Source of the DNA: Lachnospiraceae bacterium UBA3332
GTDB lineage: Bacteria > Bacillota > Clostridia > Lachnospirales > Lachnospiraceae
Direction of reading: 5' to 3'
Length of the DNA: 18,670 nt
NCBI GenBank assembly: GCA_002361095.1
Contig: DERU01000217.1
Span: forward strand, 3,866 to 22,535
Part shown: positions 12,439 through 18,670 of the stretch, piece after piece
How the letters are laid out: each line of letters begins with the position of its first letter
How positions within the stretch are numbered: position 1 is the stretch's first letter
Notes under the pieces: generated by a model
The model's input: the letters and a program-made list of their open reading frames with translations, nothing else
Told to the model about the DNA's origin: nothing
Databases searched by the model: none
Position numbers and translations under genes: made by a program

Positions 12439-14001
12439 ATGTATTGTCGTGTACATACAGGAGGCCTGCGCGGACTGGAGAGTTATATGGCGCAGGTGGA
12501 AGTGGATGTGTCGCGGGGCCTGCCGTGCTTTGACATGGTGGGGCTTCTTTCCGGCGAGGTAAAAGAAGCGAGGGAACGCATCCGGGTGGCGCTGCGCAAT
12601 GCGGGTATCGCCATGCCCGTGGAAAAAATTACGGTGAACATTTCCCCGGCGGGGATTCATAAGGTGGGAACGGCGTTCGACCTTCCGGCAGCATTGGGAA
12701 TTATGGCGACTATGGGACTGGTTTTGGAAGAAAGTCTGGAACGCGTGATGATTGCGGGGGAACTGGGCCTGAACGCGCAGGTTAAACCCATCCGGGGCGT
12801 TCTGCCCATGGTGATGGAGGCGGGCCGGGCCGGTATGGAGGAATGTTTGGTTCCGCTGGATAATATGAAAGAGGGAATGCTGGCGGACGGGCCCACGGTG
12901 ATGGGTGTGGAAAATCTTTCGGAGGCGGCTTTGTATTTGGGAAGCGGGAAAGGGGAAAGGGCAAAGCAGCGCAGGAATGCCCTGCAGAAAGCGGAAGAAA
13001 AGAGGAAAAACGGGAGGCAGGCACGGGAGGAAAAAGGGCCGCCGGATTTTTGTATGATACAGGGATTGGAGGAGGCAAAATATGCGGCCATGGCTGCCGC
13101 CGCCGGGTTTCACAATCTGCTGTTCACCGGGCCGCCCGGGGCGGGAAAGACGATGCTGGCCAAATGCCTTCCGGGGATTTTGCCTCCGCTGACATTGCAG
13201 GAACGGAGGGAGGTTTCCGTAATTTACAGTGTAGCCCAAAGGCTGGAGCCGGACAGGCTGATAAAGAACCGGCCTTTTGTCAGCCCGCACCATACGGCAT
13301 CGCCTTATGCATTGGCGGGAGGCGGAAGCGTTCCCCGTCCGGGAATGGTGACGCTTGCCCATAAAGGCGTTCTTTTTTTGGATGAGATAGCGGAATTTAA
13401 GCGGGCGACGCTGGATATCCTGCGCCAGCCCATGGAAGAAGGGAAAATATTCCTTGCAAAAGGCGGGGGCAGTTTTGTGTATCCGGCGGATTTTATGCTG
13501 GTTGCCGCAATGAATCCCTGTCCGTGCGGGTACTACCCGGACAGAAACCGCTGCCGCTGTTCGGCGTGGGAGGTACGCCGCTATCTTTCGCGGCTTTCGG
13601 GACCTTTGCTGGACCGGATCGATCTGTTTTCACCGGTGCGGCCGGTGCCTTTACAGGCATTGTGGGAAGGGGAAAAAAATGATACGCTGACAAGCGCGGC
13701 CATGCAGGAAAGGGTGCTTGCCGCAAGGGAGAGACAAAAACACCGTTATGCAGGAACCGCCATACAGGCTAACGGACGGCTGACCGGAAGGGAAGTGCTG
13801 CAGTTTTGCCGTCTGGGATTTTCCGGACAGCAGTTTTTGGAAAAAGCGACGGAGGGGGGAACATATTCGGCGCGGGCATGTCACAGGATTTTGCGTCTCG
13901 CAAGGACACTGGCCGATTTGGACGAATCCGGGGAGATTGCGGACAGACATCTGGGGCAGGCGGTCTGTTTTCGTCAAACTGAAATTCTCACCGGTATATA
14001 A
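12439..14001 (+). CDS. yifB: YifB/ComM-family Mg-chelatase-like AAA+ ATPase
   Basis: This is a 520-residue cytoplasmic AAA+ ATPase. The N-terminal Lon-protease-like domain (about 1-165) shows FDMVGL, VKEARERIRVAL and GTAFDLPAALG. The ATPase core has Walker A GPPGAGKT (231-238) and Walker B VLFLDE (311-316). The Cys-rich NPCPCGYYPD with a following CRC (about 359-374) and DRIDLF (392-397) are family hallmarks. The C-terminal part matches the Mg-chelatase accessory helix bundle. Its relative ComM is a helicase acting on branched DNA during natural transformation; in Clostridia the role is less clear. It precedes dprA by 36 bases, a common pairing that fits a DNA-processing function. The start has GGAAAGG (12428-12434) just upstream. 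Length is normal for the family and no motif is missing. Confidence 0.93.
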   Translation: MYCRVHTGGLRGLESYMAQVEVDVSRGLPCFDMVGLLSGEVKEARERIRVALRNAGIAMPVEKITVNISPAGIHKVGTAFDLPAALGIMATMGLVLEESLERVMIAGELGLNAQVKPIRGVLPMVMEAGRAGMEECLVPLDNMKEGMLADGPTVMGVENLSEAALYLGSGKGERAKQRRNALQKAEEKRKNGRQAREEKGPPDFCMIQGLEEAKYAAMAAAAGFHNLLFTGPPGAGKTMLAKCLPGILPPLTLQERREVSVIYSVAQRLEPDRLIKNRPFVSPHHTASPYALAGGGSVPRPGMVTLAHKGVLFLDEIAEFKRATLDILRQPMEEGKIFLAKGGGSFVYPADFMLVAAMNPCPCGYYPDRNRCRCSAWEVRRYLSRLSGPLLDRIDLFSPVRPVPLQALWEGEKNDTLTSAAMQERVLAARERQKHRYAGTAIQANGRLTGREVLQFCRLGFSGQQFLEKATEGGTYSARACHRILRLARTLADLDESGEIADRHLGQAVCFRQTEILTGI

Positions 14002-14037
14002 GGAAAGGGAAAACATACGGAACCAAAGGAAGAAACA

Positions 14038-15144
14038 TTGGATGATTTTTGGCTTTGCAATATTAAGGGAATCGGGAAAGCCAGCATCCGCAAACTGATT
14101 GGGAAAGCCGGCAGCGCGGAGGCGGTCCGGCGGCTTTCGGATCAGGAGGCGGAAGTCCTGCTTGGAAAGCAGAAAGCGGACTGTTTAAAAAAGGGGTTGG
14201 ATGAAAAGCGTGAAAAAAATGTGCGGCAGGCATATGAACGGATGCGGGAAAAAGGGATCGGGTTTTGGCCGTTTTGGGGGCGGGAGTATCCGGCGCGCCT
14301 GCAAAAAATTGCGGATGCGCCTTCCTGCCTTTATGTCAGGGGGAAAGGGTGGGAACAGGAAAAAAAGACGGTAGCGATTATCGGAACCAGGGAATGCTCC
14401 GGTTACGGCCGGGAAATGGCAAAATATTTTGCGGCGGGACTGGCAAAGGATGGGGCTGCGGTGGTGAGCGGCATGGCGCGGGGCGTGGACGCAATTGCGC
14501 AGGAGGCGGCGCTGGCGGCGGGAGGCAGTTGTGCCGCTGTGCTGGGCTGTGGCGTGGATATCTGCTATCCGCCGGAAAACAGAGGATTGTATGACCGTTT
14601 GGAAAAGGAAGGCTGCCTGTTTTCCGAATATCCCCCGGGAACCATGCCGCAGGCGGGTCTGTTTCCGCCGCGCAACCGGATCATCAGCGGCCTTTCGGAT
14701 CTGGTGCTGGTGGTGGAGGCGCGGGAGAAAAGCGGGACGCTGATCACGGTGGATATGGCGTTGGAACAGGGCCGCGATGTGTTTGCCGTACCGGGAAGGG
14801 TGACGGATGCCTGCAGCAGGGGCTGCAACATCCTGATCGGGAATGGGGCCGGAATTGCGCGCAGCGTCCGGCAATTGTCGGAAGAACTTGGGGTGGGATT
14901 TTCCCCGGAATCAGGCGCCCGGCAGAAAAAGGCGCAAAAGAAAGAGGCTTCCGGATACCAGGAGGACGGCGTGCTTTCCGTGCTGGATTGCGATCCCAAG
15001 AGTGCGGACGACATTTTGCGGGATTTGCGCACGCAAAACGGCTGCACAGCGGCGACAATAGAGGATCTGATGCAGGAATTGGCGCTTTTGTGCATGGAAA
15101 AGAAAGCCTATTGCCGCGCGGGCATGTATTTTAGGGAAACATGA
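14038..15144 (+). CDS. dprA: DNA-processing protein DprA
   Basis: This cytoplasmic protein of 368 residues binds single-stranded DNA and loads RecA during transformation. A short N-terminal helix-hairpin-helix (IKGIGKASIRKLIG, 9-22) precedes the extended Rossmann fold. Typical motifs are IIGTRECSGYG (114-124), SGMARGVDAIAQ (144-155), GCGVDICYPPEN (170-181), FPPRNRIISGLSD (209-221) and SGTLITVDMALEQGRDVFAVPG (232-253, given here in two parts of the same block). The C-terminal winged helix (about 308-360) is present. The start is TTG 14038, set by AAAGGA (14025-14030) seven bases before; no in-frame ATG lies nearby. It follows yifB closely and is probably in the same transcript, ending at a T-rich terminator before topA. 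The gene appears intact. Confidence 0.95.
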   Translation: MDDFWLCNIKGIGKASIRKLIGKAGSAEAVRRLSDQEAEVLLGKQKADCLKKGLDEKREKNVRQAYERMREKGIGFWPFWGREYPARLQKIADAPSCLYVRGKGWEQEKKTVAIIGTRECSGYGREMAKYFAAGLAKDGAAVVSGMARGVDAIAQEAALAAGGSCAAVLGCGVDICYPPENRGLYDRLEKEGCLFSEYPPGTMPQAGLFPPRNRIISGLSDLVLVVEAREKSGTLITVDMALEQGRDVFAVPGRVTDACSRGCNILIGNGAGIARSVRQLSEELGVGFSPESGARQKKAQKKEASGYQEDGVLSVLDCDPKSADDILRDLRTQNGCTAATIEDLMQELALLCMEKKAYCRAGMYFRET

Positions 15145-15166
15145 GGACGGCAAAGAACGCAGTCCT

Positions 15167-15204
15167 ATGAACTGTTACCGGATTTCGGGTTGTTCATTTT
15201 TTTT
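15167..15204 (+). terminator. Terminator after dprA
   Basis: ATGAAC (15167-15172) pairs with GTTCAT (15192-15197) and an inner ACC/GGT pair can form; the second arm runs into eight T residues ending at 15204. The stem is modest but the T-run and position are good. Confidence 0.55.
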
Positions 15205-15207
15205 CCC

Positions 15208-15236
15208 TTGCAATGGAATGGGATATGGTGTATAGT
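15208..15236 (+). promoter_or_regulatory. Promoter of topA
   Basis: TTGCAA (15208-15213) and TATAGT (15231-15236) are separated by 17 bp. The -35 box begins only four bases after the T-run of the dprA terminator. The topA start codon is at 15303, preceded by GGGGA (15289-15293). Confidence 0.6.
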
Positions 15237-15302
15237 GATTCACGATAATTGCGGCAGGGTTAAAGCATTTGCCGCAGTGGAAGGAATTGGGGAATACGGA
15301 CT

Positions 15303-17360
15303 ATGGCAAAATATCTTGTGATTGTGGAATCACCGGCTAAAGTGAAAACCATCAAAAAGTTTTTGGGGGCCAACTACGAGGTGGCGGCCAGCAACGGTCA
15401 TGTGCGTGATCTGCCAAAGAGCCAGCTCGGCATTGACGTGGATGGGGATTATGAACCGAAATATATTACGATCCGGGGCAAAGGCGACATTCTGGCAAAC
15501 CTGCGCAAGGAGGTAAAGAAGGCGGAAAAAGTGTATCTGGCAACAGACCCGGACCGGGAGGGGGAAGCGATTTCCTGGCATTTGATGGAAGCGCTGAAGC
15601 TTTCCGGCAAAAAGGTGTACCGGATTACGTTCAATGAGATTACGAAAAATGCGGTGAAGGAATCTTTAAAGCATGCCCGGGAAATCAACATGGATTTGGT
15701 GGACGCCCAGCAGGCAAGACGTGTATTGGACCGGATGGTGGGATACCGGATATCGCCGCTTTTGTGGGAAAAAGTCAAGCGCGGGCTTTCTGCGGGACGC
15801 GTGCAGTCGGTGGCGCTGCGCATCATTTGCGACCGGGAGGAGGAAATCAATGCGTTTATTCCGGAAGAATATTGGACGCTGGATGCATCCTTTCAAATTT
15901 CCGGGGAGAAAAAGCCTTTGGTGGCAAAATATTACGGTCAGGGCGATACCAAGAGGATTTTAAAAAGCGAGGAAGAGGTCAATGCCGTTAAAAAGGATTG
16001 TGAGGGGGCAGACTTTGTCATCTCCGATATAAAGCGGGGAGAGCGTACCAGGAAAGCGCCGCTCCCGTTTACCACTTCCACGCTGCAGCAGGAAGCCAGC
16101 AAAGTTTTGAACTTTCCGACGCAAAAGACCATGCGGCTGGCGCAGCAGCTTTATGAAGGAATCGATATCAAGGGAAACGGAACCGTAGGTGTGATCACCT
16201 ATCTGCGTACCGATTCCACCCGTGTTTCGGATGAGGCGGAACAGGCGGCGCGGGAATATATCACGAAGCAGTATGGGGAAGCGTACGCAGGGGAAGGCGC
16301 CGTGAAAAAGGGGGGACAGAAAATTCAGGATGCCCATGAGGCGATCCGTCCCACTGACATAAGCCGTACGCCGATACAGCTCAAGGAATCTTTGACAAGG
16401 GATCAGTTCCGCTTATACCAGCTGATCTGGAAGCGTTTCGCGGCAAGCCGTATGGCCTGTGCGAAATATGAGACCCTGTCGGTAAAAATCGACGGAGGCG
16501 GGCACCGTTTCACGATGGCGGCCAGCAAAGTGGTTTTTGACGGTTTTATGAGCGTATACACCATGGAGGAAGAAGACAAGGCCGAGAATGCGGCCATGGC
16601 AAAGTCTTTGGAGCAAAATACCCGGCTGGCATTTTGCGGGTTTGAAGGGACGCAGCATTTTACCCAGCCTCCCGCCCACTACACGGAAGCGGCGCTGGTC
16701 CGCACGCTGGAGGAATTGGGAATCGGACGGCCCAGCACCTATGCCCCCACCATCACAACGATTCTGGCTCGTCGTTATGTGGCCAAAGAAAATAAGAATT
16801 TGTATGTAACCGAACTGGGGGAAGTCGTGAATAATATGATGAAGGAAGCATTTCCTTCCATTGTGGATGTAAATTTTACGGCGAATATGGAAACCCTGTT
16901 GGACGGCGTTTCAGAAGGTACTGTGGAATGGAAAACGATTGTGGCTAATTTTTATCCGGATTTGGATGAAGCAGTCAAGCAGGCGGAAAAGGATCTTGCA
17001 CAGGTAAAGATCGGGGATGAAGAATCCGATGAGGAGTGTGAACTTTGCGGGCGGCGCATGGTGATCAAGTACGGTCCTCACGGCCGTTTCCTGGCCTGTC
17101 CCGGATTCCCGGAATGCCGCAATACCAAACCGTATTTTGAAAAAATCGGTGTGGCCTGCCCCAAATGCGGGAAAGACATTGTAGTAAAAAAGACACAAAA
17201 GGGCAGACGGTATTTTGGGTGTATCGGTAATCCGGAATGTGATTTCATGGTTTGGCAGAAGCCGTCCGGTGAAAAATGTCCGGTTTGCGGTTCTGTTTTG
17301 CTGGAAAAGGGCAATAAGCTTGTCTGTTCAAAAGAGGGTTGTGGCTATGTAAAAAAATAG
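15303..17360 (+). CDS. topA: DNA topoisomerase I
   Basis: This is the type IA topoisomerase that relaxes negative supercoils, 685 residues, normal for Firmicutes. The Toprim domain begins with VIVESPAKVKTIKKFLG (6-22), with catalytic Glu9, and has the metal-binding TDPDREGEA (81-89). The active-site tyrosine is Tyr300 in TYLRTDSTR. GRPSTYAPTI is the later conserved block. The C-terminus carries three four-cysteine zinc-ribbon modules, beginning CELCG, CPKCG and CPVCG. The start ATG 15303 gives the standard MAKYLVIVES N-terminus. It has its own promoter and is followed 92 bases later by codY, which may share its transcript because no terminator was found between them. The topA-codY-rpsB order is typical of Clostridia. 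Confidence 0.98.
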   Translation: MAKYLVIVESPAKVKTIKKFLGANYEVAASNGHVRDLPKSQLGIDVDGDYEPKYITIRGKGDILANLRKEVKKAEKVYLATDPDREGEAISWHLMEALKLSGKKVYRITFNEITKNAVKESLKHAREINMDLVDAQQARRVLDRMVGYRISPLLWEKVKRGLSAGRVQSVALRIICDREEEINAFIPEEYWTLDASFQISGEKKPLVAKYYGQGDTKRILKSEEEVNAVKKDCEGADFVISDIKRGERTRKAPLPFTTSTLQQEASKVLNFPTQKTMRLAQQLYEGIDIKGNGTVGVITYLRTDSTRVSDEAEQAAREYITKQYGEAYAGEGAVKKGGQKIQDAHEAIRPTDISRTPIQLKESLTRDQFRLYQLIWKRFAASRMACAKYETLSVKIDGGGHRFTMAASKVVFDGFMSVYTMEEEDKAENAAMAKSLEQNTRLAFCGFEGTQHFTQPPAHYTEAALVRTLEELGIGRPSTYAPTITTILARRYVAKENKNLYVTELGEVVNNMMKEAFPSIVDVNFTANMETLLDGVSEGTVEWKTIVANFYPDLDEAVKQAEKDLAQVKIGDEESDEECELCGRRMVIKYGPHGRFLACPGFPECRNTKPYFEKIGVACPKCGKDIVVKKTQKGRRYFGCIGNPECDFMVWQKPSGEKCPVCGSVLLEKGNKLVCSKEGCGYVKK

Positions 17361-17452
17361 TGCCGGACAATTGCATTCCGTTTCCTGGCGCGACGGACGA
17401 TTTTGGGTATTTGTCGGTCTGACTGCCATTGTATATAGGAGGGCTTGTTTTC

Positions 17453-18220
17453 ATGAGTAATGTACAGCTGTTGGATAAGACAAGGAAAATCGGGAAACTC
17501 CTGCAAAAACATTCCGGCGAAACCGTATTGGGGGATATCTGTACGGTGATGCGGGAAGCCTTGCAGTCGGACGTTTTACTCATTGGCAGGAAAGGCAGGA
17601 TTCTCCATTCGGTTCAAGGGGAAAAAGGCCGGGATGGGCGGCTGTTGGAGAATGAGGCCGGAAGCATGATTGACTGTCTTTTGAATGAAAGACTTTTGGC
17701 AATCCTTTCGACAAAAGAGAATGTGAACCTTACCACCCTGGGATTTGATTTGGCGCATGACCGGCAGTATTCGGCAATTGTCACTCCGGTTGAAACGGAC
17801 GGCACAAGGCTTGGAACCCTGTTTTTATACCGGTGCGGCGACGCATACGGAATTGAAGACATTATTTTATGTGAGTACAGTGCGACCCTGATCGGACTGG
17901 AGATGGTATGCACGGTGCGGGAGGAGAATGCGGAGGAAAGCCGCAAGGTATTCGTTGTCAAATCGGCGCTGAAAACCCTCTCCTACCTGGAGCAAAAGGC
18001 GATTTCCCTGATTTTTACGGAACTCGACGGAGAGGAGGGGACACTGGTGGCGAGCAGGATTGCGGACCGGGCGGGAATTACCCGTTCCGTAATCGTCAAT
18101 GCGCTGCGCAAGTTTGAAAGCGCGGGTATTATAGAAGCCCGCTCTTCGGGAATGAAAGGCACCTATATCCGGGTGCGCAATGAGTTTGCTTTTGATGAAA
18201 TCAAAAGGCTGCAAAGTTGA
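17453..18220 (+). CDS. codY: Global transcriptional regulator CodY
   Basis: CodY is a cytoplasmic dimeric repressor that senses branched-chain amino acids and GTP and controls nutrient-limitation genes. This copy has 255 residues. The N-terminal GAF-like sensor begins LLDKTRKIGKLLQKH, and the winged helix near the C-terminus contains the nearly invariant SRIADRAGITRSVIVNALRK (201-220), followed by ESAGIIEARS and GMKGTYI. ATG 17453 is preferred, with AGGAGGG (17437-17443) upstream; the in-frame TTG 17429 lies before that site. The sensor half differs more from the Bacillus protein than the DNA-binding half, as is usual in Clostridia. It follows topA and ends in a strong terminator before rpsB. 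I did not find a clear CodY box (AATTTTCWGAAAATT) in the window. Confidence 0.97.
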   Translation: MSNVQLLDKTRKIGKLLQKHSGETVLGDICTVMREALQSDVLLIGRKGRILHSVQGEKGRDGRLLENEAGSMIDCLLNERLLAILSTKENVNLTTLGFDLAHDRQYSAIVTPVETDGTRLGTLFLYRCGDAYGIEDIILCEYSATLIGLEMVCTVREENAEESRKVFVVKSALKTLSYLEQKAISLIFTELDGEEGTLVASRIADRAGITRSVIVNALRKFESAGIIEARSSGMKGTYIRVRNEFAFDEIKRLQS

Positions 18221-18248
18221 AGAAAACCCCTTGCATAAGGGGTTTTCT
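18221..18248 (+). terminator. Terminator after codY
   Basis: AGAAAACCCCTT (18221-18232) pairs perfectly with AAGGGGTTTTCT (18237-18248) around a GCAT loop. The stem is 12 bp and the 3' arm carries the T-run. It begins immediately after the codY stop codon. Confidence 0.85.
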
Positions 18249-18259
18249 TATGGTATAAT
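18231..18259 (+). promoter_or_regulatory. Promoter of rpsB, overlapping the codY terminator
   Basis: TTGCAT (18231-18236) and a perfect TATAAT (18254-18259) are 17 bp apart. The -35 box consists of the last two stem bases plus the loop of the codY terminator. Transcription would start near 18266, giving a leader of about 108 nt before rpsB. Confidence 0.6.
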
Positions 18260-18282
18260 CCATACGTTATGACTAAAAAACA

Positions 18283-18345
18283 CGCATATTGTCCGGCGCC
18301 GGTGTCCTTGAACGCTTTGGATGGCTGACGGGTATACAATATGCG
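18283..18345 (+). ncRNA. Structured rpsB leader, candidate autoregulatory element
   Basis: CGCATATTGT (18283-18292) pairs perfectly with ACAATATGCG (18336-18345). The enclosed 43 nt include the palindrome CCGGCGCCGG (18293-18302). The ribosome site GGAGG (18362-18366) lies 17 bases after the stem. Ribosomal protein genes often have leaders bound by their own product; whether S2 binds this one is inference. Confidence 0.5.
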
Positions 18346-18373
18346 GAGGACTTAACCAAACGGAGGTAAGAAA

Positions 18374-18670
18374 ATGAGCGTTATTTCCATGAAACAGTTA
18401 CTCGAAGCGGGTGTGCATTTCGGACACCAGACCAGAAGATGGAACCCTAAGATGGCTCCTTACATTTATACCGAGAGAAACGGTATCTACATCATCGACT
18501 TACAGAAGTCTGTAGGCAAGGTAGATGAGGCGTATAAGGCCATCGCGGATATCGCTGCAGAGGGCGGCACCATTCTGTTTGTGGGAACCAAGAAGCAGGC
18601 ACAGGATGCCATCAAGACAGAGGCAGAGCGCTGCGGTATGTTCTACGTAAATGAGAGATGGTTAGGCGGT
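18374..18670 (+). CDS. rpsB: Ribosomal protein S2, N-terminal part
   Basis: The small-subunit ribosomal protein S2 runs off the right edge, and 99 codons are present of roughly 230-250 expected. The start reads MSVISMKQLLEAGVHFGHQT, and the block FVGTKKQAQDAI and the ending NERWLGG are characteristic of S2. GGAGG (18362-18366) precedes ATG 18374. It has its own promoter and a structured leader. In this group tsf (elongation factor Ts) normally follows, outside the window. Confidence 0.98.
   Translation, partial: MSVISMKQLLEAGVHFGHQTRRWNPKMAPYIYTERNGIYIIDLQKSVGKVDEAYKAIADIAAEGGTILFVGTKKQAQDAIKTEAERCGMFYVNERWLGG

Noticed and set aside
12220..13362. Long minus-strand open frame (380 codons) over the yifB-like gene
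   Set aside because: It is antisense to well-conserved AAA+ motifs, and its His/Arg/Pro-rich composition is typical of a shadow frame in GC-rich coding DNA.
1..18670. CRISPR array, tRNA or rRNA genes, insertion sequence
   Set aside because: I saw no regularly spaced long repeats, no cloverleaf-like sequence and no transposase motif. The only short tandem repeat is the four-copy operator at 836-879.
1..18670. CodY-box operator controlling local genes
   Set aside because: No stretch read by eye came close to AATTTTCWGAAAATT upstream of a gene; a matrix scan would be needed to exclude weak sites.

Overview
The window looks like chromosome from a Clostridia bacterium, most probably a gut Lachnospiraceae. 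The main support is the right-hand gene order (YifB/ComM-like ATPase, dprA, topA, codY, rpsB), a CodY with the Firmicutes-type helix-turn-helix, AGGAGG-type ribosome sites and many Gfo/Idh and TIM-barrel sugar enzymes. The family assignment is inference; no rRNA or other taxonomic marker is present.

Region 1 (1-3567) is an AT-rich four-gene module: an OmpR-type response regulator, an ABC ATPase, one ABC-2 permease and a short histidine kinase. The ATPase carries Glu where most ABC proteins have the Q-loop Gln, as in the LanF/BcrA lantibiotic and bacitracin protection family. This suggests a peptide-antibiotic sensing and self-protection system. Four copies of CTTTACCGG lie just upstream of a -10-like box and probably form the regulator's operator for the ABC/kinase genes.

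Region 2 (3707-8706) is markedly richer in G+C. It alternates three different TIM-barrel sugar isomerase/epimerase-family enzymes with two Gfo/Idh/MocA NAD(P)-dependent sugar dehydrogenases. This combination is known from pathways that oxidise a sugar or glycoside to a keto intermediate and then epimerise, hydrate or cleave it (E. coli ycj cluster, dgp/dfg C-glycoside cleavage, 3-keto-glycoside breakdown). No transporter, glycosidase or small lyase subunit is in the window, so the substrate is unknown. Region 3 (about 8900-10516) holds an AraC-type DNA-binding protein fused to about 380 residues of helical sequence of unknown function, with a second ribosome site and ATG at the domain boundary.

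Region 4 (10551-12180) has a secreted transglutaminase-like protein with cell-wall-binding repeats on the minus strand. A 424-bp divergent intergenic region follows, with three adjacent strong hairpins that no neighbouring gene explains, and then a small PH/GRAM-like protein. Region 5 (12439-18670) is housekeeping: the YifB/ComM-like AAA ATPase, dprA, topA, codY and the start of rpsB. Good promoters and terminators are packed between genes here, including an rpsB promoter whose -35 box lies inside the codY terminator hairpin.

The least explained elements are the sugar oxidation/isomerisation cluster, the AraC-helical fusion with its internal start, the triple hairpin, and the direct-repeat operator.
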